64,000 bases of DNA from Didymella arachidicola (GCA_016630955.3 CM050000.1:868001-932000), one strand, 5' to 3'. Shown: positions 23,439-35,980, counted from the first letter of the stretch. Numbers and translations: made by a program. The notes: generated by a model from the letters alone, not told the origin.

Positions 23439-23766
23439 CCTCGCAGCAGTCTCGAAGCCCATCAGCACCCGCATCAAGGGCGCCAAATCATCTCTCCCAT
23501 GATGAGACGACAGTCGTACAGTCGCTTGGGCCTATAAGCGCTAGAGCAGTGCTCAAATGCAATATTTGAGTTGTTGTAAGGGAGTCCCGACCATCCGGCT
23601 GCTTCGTGAGACATTCGGTGAGGGCGACTTTCAATTCAAGTATCTCCGCTGAGCGTCAGGGAAACTTCGTGAAATCTACCCCCACTTGGTATGAGGTTGA
23701 GGTGCCAGGAACGCAGGCTAAAGGCGCTCGCCACACTGGCGGGCACTAGGCCTGAAACGGTCCCAA

Positions 23767-23772
23767 AGATAA
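23767..23772 (+). promoter_or_regulatory. GATA-factor site (AGATAA)
   Basis: HGATAR match of the AreA/Nit2 type in the nitrate reductase promoter; followed by GG, a favourable context. Confidence 0.4.
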
Positions 23773-24230
23773 GGATGCATACCAACTGCAGATCAGCACG
23801 CGATTCTCCAGGCTCCTACTATCTATACAATGACGGCATGCGGGATTTGGCATATCAATTTGTTACCGCGAACCTGGCGTCCCCACGATCTCGAAACTAT
23901 CTGTGGCTTCTCCGTGATCCCGGGTGCTAAGGAGAGATGGAGCACCTTACGAGCGCCGGTGTGTCTACGGTAAGACGATCTGCTTAGGCTTTGCACTGCC
24001 ATCTCCATAGATCTCGTTCCATTGCCATCGGTTACATTTGGTCTGGTCCTATTCGACATAGGTTCTTTGCCCTTGCCGTGTCTCTTCCTGCGCTCTGATA
24101 TCACTCCAACGTCTCAAGGGCATCTTACAAGGCCCTATTCGTGTGGACTGCTCACCCGTCGCATGTTTTCAACTTGATTTCTGCCCTATACCCATCCTCT
24201 AATTCATCATTCTCTTTATCACAGCACGCC

Positions 24231-27003
24231 ATGAGTGAAGTCGCAGCAGAAAAGGCAGGCGTACCTCTGCCTCCGCCTGCAGAGGTCCAGCCCAAAGCAC
24301 AGGCAGCGGCTGCACCGGTACCACTGCCACCAACACCACCAGAGACGGACTTCGACAGTGACGATAGCAAGTCCACAACTTCTACAGCACCAACAGAACT
24401 CGATGTGCCTTTACCGCCGCCTTCTGGGAAATCACAGGTTCTGGACATCGACAAACCCACACCTGATGCACACGTCCCCAGAGACTCCAGATTGATCCGC
24501 CTGACAGGCGTTCATCCTTTCAATTGCGAGGGACCACTTAGCGAGCTCTATAACGAAGGCTTTTTGACAAGTCCGGATCTCTTCTACGTTCGGAACCACG
24601 GTGCCGTCCCTGAGGTTCACGATTCGGAATGTTTAGATTGGGAGTTCTCTGTCGAAGGGTACGTCAGATGGAACAGGGCCCGAACACACCAGCTGACATG
24701 CATCCAGTCTTGTTCAGAACCCCTTGAAGATTACATTGCGTGATTTGTTAAAAGAATATGAGAATGTGACATATCCCATCACACTCGTCTGTGCAGGCAA
24801 CAGGCGGAAAGAGCAGAACCAAGTCAGGAAGAGCAAAGGTTTCTCATGGGGTGCAGCTGGCGTTTCGACAGCACTGTTCACGGGTGTTGTTATGAAGGAT
24901 GTAATTGAGCGTGCAAAGCCTCTTCGTAAGGCCAAGTACGTTTGCATGGAGGGTGCCGATAAACTTGTGAGTAGTTTGCCTCCAAGACCATCACTGAGAC
25001 TAACATGTACGTAGCCTAACGGATACTACGGCACATCCGTCAAATTGAACTGGGTTATGGACCCCAACAGGGGCATTATGTTGGCTCACAAAATGAACGG
25101 CGAGCCTCTCACACCAGATCATGGAAAGCCCCTGCGTGCAGTGATCCCAGGGCAGATCGGCGGGAGAAGTGTCAAGTGGATCAAACGACTCATTGTTACA
25201 GCTGAGCCCAGCGACAACTGGTATCACATCTACGACAACAGAGTACTGCCAACTATGGTCGATCCGGACGAGTCAGCTAAGAACCCCAAGTGGTGGATGG
25301 ACGAGCGTTATGCGATCTACGATCTATCGCCCAACGCCGCAACCGCCTTCCCTGCGCACGAGGAGAAGCTCGAGGTTGCATCTGCCCCAGACACCTACAA
25401 CGTTCGAGGCTATGCGTACAGCGGCGGTGGACGCCGAGTCACACGCTGCGAAGTGTCCCTCGACAAAGGCAAGACATGGCGCCTCGCCAACATTGACTAT
25501 GCCGAAGACCGCTATCGCGCGTACGAAGACAAGACCCTCTTCGGCGGGCGTCTCGATATGGACTGGCGCGAGACCAGCTTCTGCTGGTGTTTCTGGAACC
25601 TCGACGTTGCCGTGTCCGAGCTCGCGGACGCAAAGGATATCCTCATCCGTGCTATGGACGAGGCGATGTGCATTATGCCCCGCGACATGTACTGGAGTGT
25701 GCTGGGCATGATGAATAACCCCTGGTACCGCATTGCCATACAAAACAACAACGGCACACTCACATTCGAGCACCCCACACAACCAGCCCTCATGCCTGGC
25801 GGCTGGATGGAGCGCGTCAAGAAAGCCGGCGGTAACTTGACGAACGGCCACTGGGGCGAAGCCATGGCGGGCGAGGAGCCACAACATGGCGCCATTGAGG
25901 ACGCCAAGGAGATCAAGATGACCAAGGACGGTGTTGACACGACCATCGAACTCGATGAACTGCAAAAACACGACAAAGCAGAGAGCCCGTGGTTCGTCGT
26001 CAACGGTCAAGTCTATGACGGTACACCTTTCCTCGAAGGCCACCCCGGCGGCGCACAGTCGATCATCAGCGCCGCTGCGCTCGACGCTACAGACGAATTC
26101 ATGGCGATCCACAGCGAGACCGCGAAAGGCATGATGCCAGACTACCACATCGGCACTTTATCCGCTACCGCGCGCAAAGCCCTCGAATCCGGCGAGCCCG
26201 TCTCCGAATCCAACGAACCTCGCGACGTGTTCCTCGACGCACGCACCTGGCGTAAATCCCTGCTCTACGCGAAAAAGACAGTGTCAAGCGACTGCCGCAT
26301 CTTCACCTTCAAACTCGACTTCGACGAACAATCACTAGGGTTGCCCACGGGACAGCACCTCATGCTCCGCCTCCGCGACCCAGTAACCCGCGAGGCAATC
26401 ATCCGCTCCTACACCCCCCTCTCCGAAACCAGCAAAAAAGGCTTCCTCGACGTCCTCATCAAAATCTACCCCGACAAAGACGGCATCCAAGGCGGCAAAA
26501 TGACAAAAGCCCTCGACTCCATCCCAACAGGGCACTGGATCGACGTCAAGGGCCCAATCGGCAAATTCGAGTACCTCGGCCAGGGCCGCTGCTCCGTCAA
26601 CCAAAACCCCAGGACCGTCAGGAAATTCATCATGATATGCGGCGGCACGGGAATCACGCCCATCTTCCAAGTCCTCCGCGCTGTCATGCAGGATCCATCC
26701 GATCCCACGCAATGCACGTTGTTAAACGGAAACAGACTTCTCGAGGACATCCTGTGTAAAGAGGAGTTGGACCATTGGCAAGAAGATAATAAAGAGAGAT
26801 TGGAAATTTTGTATACATTGACCCAAGCGCCGGAGGATTGGCAGGGCGCGAGGGGCAGGATCGCGGGGCCGCTGCTCGAGAAACATTGTCGGAGGGAGGA
26901 GGGGACGATGGTGTTGGTTTGTGGGCCTGAGCCGTTGGAGAAGAGCGTTAGGAGCTGGCTGTTGGGTGCTGGATGGGCGGAAGAGGATTTATTGTTTTTC
27001 TAG
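24231..27003 (+). CDS. niaD: Assimilatory nitrate reductase [NAD(P)H]
   Basis: Exons 24231-24658, 24708-24966 and 25015-27003 (introns of 49 and 48 bp) encode 891 residues, the usual size. It reduces nitrate to nitrite in the cytosol. Domains in order: a Pro/Ala-rich leader (about 1-90); the molybdopterin domain with the Mo-ligand Cys171 in LVCAGNRRKEQ; the dimerisation domain to about 500; a cytochrome b5 domain with haem ligands His572 (GHPGG) and His595; the FAD domain with RSYTPLS; and the NAD(P)H domain with CGGTGITPIFQ and a terminal CGPEPLEKSVRSWL ending in Phe-Phe. Nitrite reductase follows 1.2 kb downstream in the same orientation. Promoter motifs point to NirA and AreA control. Confidence 0.97.
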
Positions 27004-27588
27004 GGTTGGGTTGATGGTGAGGTGTTGGGGTGTGTGTGGTGTATGCATGGATCGCATACAAAGCAAACAGCATTTTGGGCATGTTCACGGTCGTATAGCA
27101 GGATATGTATTGGTCGCGGTGTTTGTTTAATGGCGAAGAGCATGTAGTTTGTCAATCCGTTTCAACAATAAACACCTCTTCTCCTCACAACCCAAACCCC
27201 TCCACAAAGCGTAGCATATTATTTATCCAAACTCGACTCCTCTCAAACCACGCACCACAACCCACCCCCTACAAATCAGCGCGGTATGTTGTTTACGCGA
27301 ACTCAAGCACCTCGCATCGTTCCACCATCCCCTCAGCTAGCGCAACCCGTCGTTATCTCAGGGTCCAAAGACGCTCAGTGTTGATGAAAGAGGTGCAGTG
27401 CAGTGCCGTGCCGTCGCCATTTCGATCGCATGCCCTACAGCTTCACAATTCCACCCTCGGAGTCAAGGCACCATCACCACGCATCTCCGCCCGCACGTCG
27501 ACGGGCTTATCAGCTCGTTCGCGGCTCTTGGCGCGCCATTGATGCGGCGAGGGCTTATCGGGGAGGGGGCCGTGCGCGAGGCGTGCGT

Positions 27589-27596
27589 CTCCGTGG
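27589..27596 (+). promoter_or_regulatory. NirA-type site (CTCCGTGG)
   Basis: Exact CTCCGHGG match 0.64 kb upstream of the nitrite reductase ATG, flanked by GATA sites at 27555 and 27695. Confidence 0.5.
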
Positions 27597-27945
27597 AATA
27601 CTCTTCGACTGCGAACGACACCGACTGCAACGTCGCTCTACCAATCAGCAGCCCCTGATGCGATACCCCGCGGCGGACGTCGGAAATGTAGGGCAGATAA
27701 TGTGCAAGTGGGAATGCATTGGCTAGCCCGCCCATGGTATTGGGACAAGACGCTGTCGTCAGAGGCGTGATACCGGGATTACCTCGCACGGCCGAAGAGA
27801 AAGCTGGATCATTGCGATTGCGATTGCACGACCATTTGTCGTAATACGTTTGGAGTTGACTGGCTAGTACTGTGTATCTCCTCGACGCTTGTGGCGCGCC
27901 CGCCGCGGGAGTTTGTGGCGGAGATGGTGGTGATGGATCGACGGG

Positions 27946-27953
27946 CCACGGAG
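27946..27953 (-). promoter_or_regulatory. NirA-type site (CTCCGTGG on minus)
   Basis: Second exact CTCCGHGG match, 0.28 kb upstream of the nitrite reductase ATG; a GATA site lies 34 bp downstream at 27987. Confidence 0.5.
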
Positions 27954-28231
27954 TTGTAGCTCGCTGAGTATCGATTGCCTTGTGGCCTATCAGCATAGAT
28001 GTTTTAGTATTGCTTTGCGTGGTTCTAAGGGGGGCTTTACGCTTCGCTTCTGCTATCTCTGGATGTCTTTCGGTTGAAGGCACTTTCCATCCTTTCTTTC
28101 TTCCATCGTATACCCTGGTCTTGTTTTTGTACACGTCTTACGCGCAGACGTATCGTCTCATGCGCTGTGCGTAGTATACTTGCCCAGGATAGACTTCGCC
28201 TTGGGCTCGAACTTGGAATTGAGGAACGGTC

Positions 28232-31200
28232 ATGGCAGCGAAGATGGCGGATACGACTGGTGTGGACACGACTCGCGAGCCTGCGGCGATTATTACGCAG
28301 GGTCTTGATCCCAAGTCTGGGACGGAGCATTCAGAACACTCCGAGTCGGAATCGCCTGTTCATGGTACTTGGGGGTCGAAGGACGGCAACATTTCGAATG
28401 CCGAGTGGAATGATGCTGAGGCGAATAAGCTCCCTGAGAAGGTAGAAGAGTTGGAGAAGAGGGGTGAGATTCCTGATACGCCACAGGCGTCAAGGAAGAA
28501 GGTTGTTGTTGTGGGGCTGGGCATGGTTGGCATTTCATTCATGTAAGTGTCGAGGATGATCCGAGGAATTTGGATGGAGCTGACGAGGCACAGCGAGAAG
28601 CTCATGAAATACGATGTCAAGCGGAGAGAGTACGACATCGTTGTCATCGGCGAGGAACCTCACCTGGCGTACAATCGCGTAGGCTTGACTAGTTTCTTCC
28701 AGCACCGACAGGTGGAGAACTTGTACTTGAACCCCGAGGAATGGTATTCGTCCATGCCGGAGGGATCTCTGAACTACCACCTGAACACTCTGGTGACAGA
28801 AATCGACTCGGATAACAAGACTGTCAAGACATCATCTGGCGAGACGGTGTCTTACGACATCCTTGTCCTTGCAACGGGATCCGACGCACTCTTGCCGCGC
28901 CACACACCCGGACACGACGCGGAAGGTGTCTTCGTGTACCGCACCATCGAAGATCTGCAGCGCTTGATTGAGTTCTCTGCAACAAGAAAGGGCACGAATG
29001 GCGCTGTTGTCGGAGGCGGTCTGCTTGGCCTCGAAGCCGCGCACGCGATGATGGATCTTGAGAACTTCGGCCAGGTCAAGCTCATCGAACGAAACCGATG
29101 GGTTCTCTCGCGACAGCTGGACGGCGACGCGGGGTCCATGGTCGTCGAGCAGGTCCGCGCGATGGGCCTGGATGTCATGCTGAGCAAGAGAGTTGGCAAG
29201 ATCTTGACCAACGAGAAGAACGCCGTGCGTGGCGTTGTGTTCGAGGACGGTGAGGAGATGGAGTGCTCGTGTATCTGCTTCGCGATCGGTATCAAGGCTC
29301 GTGATGAGCTTGCGCGCAAGGCGTCTATCAAATGTGCAGATCGCGGCGGGGGTATTGTTGTTAACAACGACCTTTCCACATCGACACCGGATATCTACGC
29401 TATCGGCGAATGTGCCAGCTGGGAGAACCAGACGTTTGGTCTCATTGCGCCGGGTGTCGAGATGGCGGACGTTCTCGCTTTCAACCTCACGCAGGCGAAA
29501 GCACACGCGCCGCGCAAGTTCAAGCGCCCGGATCTGAGCACCAAGTTGAAGTTGCTGGGTGTTGAAGTCGCGAGCTTTGGTGATTTCTTTGCGGACCGCG
29601 ATGGCCCGAAGGATATGCCTGGACGCCTGAAGCCGGAGAAGAAGGAGAGTGATAAGGTTAAGAATCTCACGAGTGGACCTGCTGCGCCGCCTGTCAAGGC
29701 CCTGACGTACAAGGATCCGTTCCAGCAGGTGTACAAGAAGTATATATTTACTATGGACGGCAAGTACCTACTCGGAGGCATGATGATCGGCGATACCAAG
29801 GACTACATCAAGCTGGTTCCGATGGTCAAGAACCAGAAACCTCTCGAGATGCCGCCAGCTGAGCTGATCATCGGCGCTTCGAAGGGTGGAGAGGACGACG
29901 GCTCGGATCTGTCCGGCGACACACAGATCTGCTCCTGTCATAACGTGACCAAGGACGATGTTGTCAATGCCACCAAGGACGGAACATGCAAATCGATTGG
30001 CGACGTGAAGTCTTGCACAAAAGCGGGTACGGGCTGCGGTGGTTGCATGCCCCTTGTGCAGACTATTTTCAACAAAACCATGGCATCGATGGGCAACGAG
30101 GTCAAGAATCACCTGTGTCCGCACTTCGAGTACTCGCGCGCGGATCTGTTCAACATCATCTACGTCAAGAACCTGAAGGAATTCGACGCCGTGATGAGGG
30201 AGTGCGGTCGTGAGCCGGAGTCCGCTGGTTGCGAGGCGTGCAAGCCTGCTATCGGATCCATCATTGCGTCGCTGTTCAACAAGCACCTGCTCGACGTCGA
30301 GAGGCGAGGTCTCCAGGAGACCAACGACAGATTTCTGGCTAACATCCAGCGCAACGGAACTTTCTCCGTCGTTCCCCGGGTTTCTGGAGGCGAAATAACA
30401 CCCGACAAGCTCATCATCATCGGCACAGTGGCGAGAAAGTACAACCTCTACACGAAGATCACAGGTGGTCAGCGTATCGACATGTTCGGTGCCAGGAAGC
30501 AGGATCTGCCCGACATTTGGCAGGAGCTGATTGACGGTGGTATGGAGTCTGGACACGCATACGCCAAGTCTCTGCGCACGGTCAAATCGTGCGTGGGCAC
30601 TACATGGTGTCGTTTCGGTATCGGCGACAGTGTAGGCATGGCAGTGCGCCTGGAAGAGCGATATAAGTCGATTCGCGGACCGCACAAGATCAAGGGCGGA
30701 GTGTCAGGCTGCGTGCGTGAATGTGCTGAAGCGCAGAACAAGGACTTTGGGCTCATTGCTACCGAGAAGGGTTTCAACATCTTCGTTGGCGGCAATGGCG
30801 GCGCGAAGCCTCGCCACTCAGAGCTCCTCGCCAAAGATGTCCCGCCGGACGATGTTGTGCCTATCCTCGACCGCTACCTCTCCTTCTACATCCGCACAGC
30901 CGACAAGCTCCAACGTACAGCGCGCTGGATGGAGAATCTGCCCGGCGGCATCAAGTACCTGCAGGAAGTCATCCTCGAAGACAAGCTGGGCATCTGTGCA
31001 GACCTCGAGAAGCAAATGGAAGACCTCGTCGGCAGCTTCTTCTGCGAATGGACCGAAGTCCTCAAAGACCCCAAGAAGAAAGCCTGGTTCAGCCAGTTCG
31101 CCAACACCTCGGAACAGATCACCGACACCATCGAGCCCACCCAAGAGCGCGGACAAGAGCGCCCCAGCTACTGGCCCAAGGAAAGCGTCACAACAGACTT

Positions 31201-31792
31201 CAAGGGCACGCAGTGGACACAGCTGAGCTGGCAGCCCATGCTCAAAGCCGACGAGCTCAAGGACACACCGACCGGCGACTCCAAGGCGCTCAAGCGCGGC
31301 GACACGCAACTCGCCCTCTTCAAGGTCCGCGGCAAGTACTACTGCACTCAGCAAATGTGCCCGCACAAGCGCGCCTTCGTCCTCAGCGACGGCCTGATTG
31401 GCGACGATATCCAGAACAACAAACTCTGGGTCAGCTGCCCGAACCACAAGCGCAACTTTGAGCTTTCGGGCGAGCAGGCGGGGCGCTGCGCGAATGACGA
31501 GAGCGTCAATATCGCTACGTTCCCTGTTGAGGAGAGAGGTGATGGATGGCTGTATGTTAAGCTGCCGAGTGTTGAGGAGCTTGATGGTGTGTTGGGTACT
31601 AGCAAGTTTGTGATTAAGAAGAGCGAGACCGAGGATCCATTTGTTAAGCTTGATCAGAAGCTCAAGAGGACGAAGTTGAAGGGTAGGAAGGGGACGCAGG
31701 TTAGTCATCTTGAGGGCGGCTTGGGTGAGGTGGGCAAGGCGAATAAGATTCTTGCTGGTGGAGAGAGGGGGTCGAGGGGTATTGATTGGTAG
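28232..31792 (+). CDS. niiA: Assimilatory nitrite reductase [NAD(P)H]
   Basis: Exons 28232-28542 and 28594-31792 (51-bp intron, GTAAGT to ACAG) encode 1,169 residues. The enzyme reduces nitrite to ammonium by six electrons in the cytosol. In order: an N-terminal extension of about 90 residues; an FAD/NAD(P)H domain (VVVVGLGMVG at the intron, second nucleotide fold AVVGGGLLGLEAA); a BFD-like [2Fe-2S] motif beginning at Cys550 (CSCHNV) and ending GCGGC; the nitrite/sulfite reductase core with the sirohaem-[4Fe-4S] cysteines in CVGTTWCRFG (Cys770) and GCVRECAEAQ; and a C-terminal Rieske domain with CPHK (Cys1026) and CPNHK. The Rieske tail is typical of fungal NiiA. It sits head-to-tail behind niaD. 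Confidence 0.97.
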
Positions 31793-32862
31793 AGTTTCGA
31801 TGGGTCATGGAGGCATTGGATGGCGTTTGATTGGTTTGTGTTTGGTTGCTAGATTCCCAGGATGATACATTGAATGAGTACACGTACCTTGCATCAAATT
31901 TTCATGATCATTCAATTCCTGTGGGTATGCCATGGCACAGATCTTTGCCGTGTAGGTGACTGAACATCCCACTGCGGAATCACGCTAAAAGTCCACTCCA
32001 TGGCCGTGAGCTCGTGAACGCGAGTAATGCGTAGACTTTCAGCATCCATGAAAGCGCCTGATTACCCTCTGTAGCCATACCAATACCTCAGAATTTAGTA
32101 TCATTGCACGTCCGGTGAGCTTGCGGAGCGCTCGGCTTCCCAACTTGGCAACCAGGACTCGTGCAGATATTCGACAGATCCTGCAATCGTTTCGACAGCA
32201 AGATGCTCGTGAAAGGACCAAAGTATTGATCTCTATTGCCACCCATGGATTGCGTCCAATGCGCATCGCATCAATATCAAACTCTCGTACAGCCTCGGTG
32301 AAGGAAGTCGTGGCCTATTACGGCTAGCGTGGCTGTGTTGAACGCCGGCTGGGGTCTGGAAGGGCGGAACTCAGCCTTCATTCACCACCAGCGCTCCCCG
32401 CACTTACCTCATCCAGGATCGACAAGCGAGATGCCGAGCGAACTGCCTGCAGAACGCCCTTCCGCATGGTGTCTTTGTAACGCGTACCGATCGCGGCGTG
32501 AGTCACAGATGGTGCGTGAGGTGGTTGGTCCGGATTGCGCTGGAAGACCTGGTGGGATAGGGCTGAGTAGGTTGTTTCTGACGGTTCCTTGACGGTGGCT
32601 GGCGGAACTCGTTTACCGGACGCGCTTTCGAGGTAGGCACGCTTGAGCCACGTGTGTTGGCTGAAGATGGCGCGAAGGCTAGAGTGTTGCGAGGAGAGTC
32701 GAGCAAGGATATAAGGTCGAGAGCGTAGCACCTCAGGCGCGCAGTTCCTTCAGCACTGCAGAATCGAACCTCATTGAGCGCATTCGTATCACATACCTTC
32801 AAGCACAGAGCTTGTACCCATTGCAATAGCTGAGCATCCTTCAACGTCTCCGATCTTCGGCG
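31793..32862. other. Intergenic, no gene supported
   Basis: About 1.1 kb after nitrite reductase. Open frames on both strands (for example 32503-32868 minus) overlap and lack family features. Confidence 0.45.
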
Positions 32863-33126
32863 ATGCACCCAGCAGCACCAACCTCACATCACATCACCAC
32901 ATCGACAATGACGAGCACATACCGCCCAAGCATCGACGCGAGGTCAGAGAAAGATGCCATGTCGATAAAGTCGACGTCAACAGCGAGATCGACAACTTCG
33001 CTGCTGCGGTCACTTGTACCAACGAGGCGAGCGAAGCCGGCAAGGCGAGTCGAAACGCCAGCGGAGAAGGCAGCGAGAAAGCGTATAGAAGCGGAAGCTA
33101 GGCTGGCGTGGACGTTGACGAAGTGA
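32863..33126 (+). CDS. Small basic hypothetical protein
   Basis: An 87-codon frame rich in Ser, Thr, Arg and Ala. An inner ATG at 32908 gives MTSTYRPSIDARSEKDAMS, the more natural-looking start. The C-terminus (TPAEKAARKRIEAEARLAW) looks like a basic helix. No known domain. The composition is orderly enough to suggest a real small gene; a pure chance frame cannot be excluded. Confidence 0.4.
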   Translation: MHPAAPTSHHITTSTMTSTYRPSIDARSEKDAMSIKSTSTARSTTSLLRSLVPTRRAKPARRVETPAEKAARKRIEAEARLAWTLTK

Positions 33127-33487
33127 GGAAATGTTGAAGGCGAGCACTGTATGATCGCCTGGAGGCTCGAGCTGGGTGTGGTAGAGGGGCCAAAGACTTC
33201 AAAATGAATAGTGTCTGATTCTTACTCTGAGGCCGTTGATTTCTTTTCTTTTGCTGAGCTGTTTTGGGAGTTCTATTTCTTATGTGACGCGTATGCTTCT
33301 AATCTTCAATGCACGTAGGTCACTGTGAAGCAGGAGCGATCTCGAGTATCCAGGTAAGAGAGCACTTCCTGAGTACAAAAAACTCAAGTGAAGGTAGCAG
33401 GTGGACCGTTAATCTCGTTCGTGCGTAGCTCCTTCCAATGTCTATAAACCAAGTTCAGCTTCGATCGCTCCTACCTCGACGGACGTC

Positions 33488-34300
33488 ATGACAGCCACTC
33501 AATCTCACCACCTCAACAATACAAACCATACAGCACGATTGCAATCACCTGCATCCATCAATCATAACGAGCCTCGCCGAAACGTAATGACGGACGGAAC
33601 TGACACCTTCAAGCGCGCCCGCGAACTCAAAGCCTCTGTGCTACAAAACGTAACCATCTTGCAATCTGCATCTGTCTCATCCTCGAGCCAACTCAACACC
33701 AAGGACAGCGAAGACACACTCATCACCACACTTCGTACCTCAGACGCGCTGTGGGGCGATATCGTTACACACCTCAACGCGCGCCGCGTCACCGCCAGGG
33801 AAGCGCCAATCTGGACCGAAGCAGCCGTGTACTCGCGCTTCATCCTGTCAAACTCTGCGGCTGCGACGCCAGCCAGAGAGATCGGGTTTGAGCCGAAGGA
33901 CTATGCGCATCTGAAGAATGCTGGAAGCGGGAGAGAGGGTACTACGAAGGCGGGCAATAAGCGGGTCAAGGATTTCCAGAATGCGACGGAATTGAGCGCG
34001 AATATTCGGAAGCCTGCTACTGTCGAGAGTGCTGAGGGCGAGCCTCTTAGGACAAGCGAGGTCAAAGGGAAAGATAAGGGGAAGGGGAAGGCAAAGGGCA
34101 AGGGTAAGGATGAGAATAGACGTAAGGGCGAGTCGGAAGAGGAGATAGTCAAGATGGACGGGGGGATGGTAGAGATCCTGATGGGTGCAGTCGCAAAGGT
34201 GGATCGAAACTTTTGGGTGTATGTCGCTGACGAGGTTGAAAGGGAAAGTGGGAAGTACATCGAGCCGAAGGAGTTGGAGAAGATCTTTCACGATATCTGA
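33488..34300 (+). CDS. Conserved-looking hypothetical protein, possibly nuclear
   Basis: Intronless frame of 270 residues. A later in-frame ATG (residue 34) could be the true start, since residues 1-33 are low in information. Residues about 85-145 (ALWGDIVTHLNARR, then IWTEAAVYSRFIL and GFEPKDYAHLKN) form a helical block. The middle is a Lys/Gly-rich linker (GKDKGKGKAKGKGKD), likely disordered and nuclear-localising. The last 50 residues (MVEILMGAVAKVDRNFWVY then ELEKIFHDI) form a second helical block with a Myb/SANT-like tryptophan. No family recognised. About 360 bp separate it from the small gene upstream. Confidence 0.6.
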   Translation: MTATQSHHLNNTNHTARLQSPASINHNEPRRNVMTDGTDTFKRARELKASVLQNVTILQSASVSSSSQLNTKDSEDTLITTLRTSDALWGDIVTHLNARRVTAREAPIWTEAAVYSRFILSNSAAATPAREIGFEPKDYAHLKNAGSGREGTTKAGNKRVKDFQNATELSANIRKPATVESAEGEPLRTSEVKGKDKGKGKAKGKGKDENRRKGESEEEIVKMDGGMVEILMGAVAKVDRNFWVYVADEVERESGKYIEPKELEKIFHDI

Positions 34301-35980
34301 GTAGGTTCAGTGGGATGCGAATGGACTGGCACAAAACTGTTACTGGCGGGTGGAACACGCGAGTTTTTCCGAGGTTTGGTAAAGTCTGTTAGCTCGACTG
34401 GCAAGAATGATTAGCTCATAAGAAGCACACAGCAATGGCTGCAGAATTCCCGGCATCTGCGTTCACGAGAGGAGGTTGGTGCCCGTGATGGCTTATATCA
34501 ATAATGGGTCACACTCTCCATTGAAAGTCGCGGCTGTGGAGGTAGCAATGGGTTTCGATCACGGCGCAAGTAAGCTGCTTTCATACGTTACTTGAGCATT
34601 CATCCACCCTGCATGTCACTCCAACATGTGAGCGACGCAGTCCTTTGTATACCTCACCTTTCGGCAAGGCGTCTCTCGTTTGCCCTGGATGAGTGCAGCT
34701 GCAGACCAAGCGGGTGGAAGTGAGGCCTCCAATCGCGAACAGGCTCACTTCTCAGTGTTAGGGGTACATCATGCCCTCTACTGGCCTGCAAGCCCACTAG
34801 CAGTACTAGAATTTCCACGTAACAGCAGCAAGCCGTCTTACCCCTACGTGACCACGAGGTCATTCCGGGAGCGACTTTGTTGAGCTGATGGCTGTGGATA
34901 GGGAAATGGCGGTCAAGCTGAGAGAAGGTGTTTCCCACTGCAACACTCGTCACAAAAAGCTTGTTTGGGTGTGACGAAACCATGAGTGATCAGACGGAGC
35001 GTCCGAAACTCACTGCGGCTGAGGCAGCTTGTGCAATCGCAGAAGGTGCCAGCACGATACTGCCTGTGCGAGACACAGCCACTCTTGTGCAGTCCGCATC
35101 GCATAGAATGATCCGGTGAGCCTGCTGTGTGTCTCCCCATCTGCTGTAACGAGGGCCTTTCACGCACTCGAGCCCGGGGAATGTACATTTTTGGGCACGA
35201 GGAAATGTTGCAGTATTTGCTCTCCATAGCAATCTAGATGCTCTCACAGTGTAGGCACACTGTGCGCAAGCGTTCGATTAGCTACGAGTCATGTGACTGA
35301 ATTGTGTATGAGTGTTACCGCTGGATGAAGGCGTGTAGCTACTCTCGTACAGCGACACCAGAGCTTAAAGGGTGTCTGGAAGAATGGAGTGACTTTGACG
35401 GCGGTTGCCGATTGCCATCGTGACTGCGCCTTGTGCTATTCCGTACATTGGAAGCCTCAAGCTTGTTGGGCGTTCCACCGATGAGGGGAGACTGGTGGGA
35501 AATTGCAAACGCAACATGGTGATCCCTGCGGAGGTCATTGGTCTACTGATATAGTAAGCTCTTTGGATACCGTGGAAGCCTTGGGTTCGAGAACAATGGT
35601 GTTCGTTGGCAGAGCTACTAGTAACGCAGAGAGTTGATGTTTGATTGGAAGCCGGGAGGCTGCAAATGCTAACTATACTCACAACAGCAAACATTTATCA
35701 TTACAGTACGACCATACCCGGTTTCCCCGGCGCGATGGCTAAGATAAGCCAAATCTATAATGGGAGGATTAGACGGCTGACTGCAACATATAAGGTCGAT
35801 TGAAGACTTTCCTAGACGCCGTCTTGTGATTTCATATTAGCAGATCCGAGAATCTTGGCCCTTGCTTAGTGCCGTTTTCAAACGTTTCTTGACCAGATTG
35901 AGGATCATTCACTATTCAACCGATAGACTTTTAACATTTCAGACCTGAGCAGGCCGCCGAGTCGCAGACATAACGGAGAA
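34301..35980. other. Intergenic, no gene seen
   Basis: 1.7 kb without a supported gene. The longest frames (about 105-109 codons, minus) have poor composition. No repeat identified by eye. Confidence 0.45.

Larger units (their letters stand above)
23054..24230. promoter_or_regulatory. niaD upstream region
   Basis: 1,177 bp without a supported gene, between the Irc3 stop and nitrate reductase. It contains two matches to the NirA consensus CTCCGHGG (23294-23301 on minus, 23431-23438 on plus) and three HGATAR sites (23767-23772 plus, 23897-23902 minus, 24216-24221 minus, the last just before the ATG). This is the expected make-up of a nitrate-induced, ammonium-repressed promoter. Confidence 0.65.
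27004..28231. promoter_or_regulatory. niiA upstream region
   Basis: 1,228 bp between the two nitrate genes. It holds two NirA-type sites (27589-27596 plus; 27946-27953 minus) and at least five HGATAR sites: 27508-27513 (-), 27555-27560 (-), 27695-27700 (+), 27987-27992 (-) and 28053-28058 (-). A 223-codon minus frame (27463-28134) overlies these sites and is judged chance. Confidence 0.65.

Noticed and set aside
25324..26148. 274-codon minus-strand frame inside nitrate reductase
   Set aside because: It is the antisense shadow of a strongly biased coding exon whose plus-strand protein has all nitrate reductase motifs.
27463..28134. 223-codon minus-strand open frame between niaD and niiA
   Set aside because: It lies over the promoter motifs of niiA, its composition is unordered, it has no domain, and GC-rich promoters often carry long chance frames.
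29768..31708. Long minus-strand frames (305 and 296 codons) opposite nitrite reductase
   Set aside because: Antisense shadows of the niiA coding frame; no domain features.
32745..32790. Possible tRNA T-loop (GGTTCGATTC on minus)
   Set aside because: The flanking bases do not form a T-stem or an acceptor stem, so it is a chance match.
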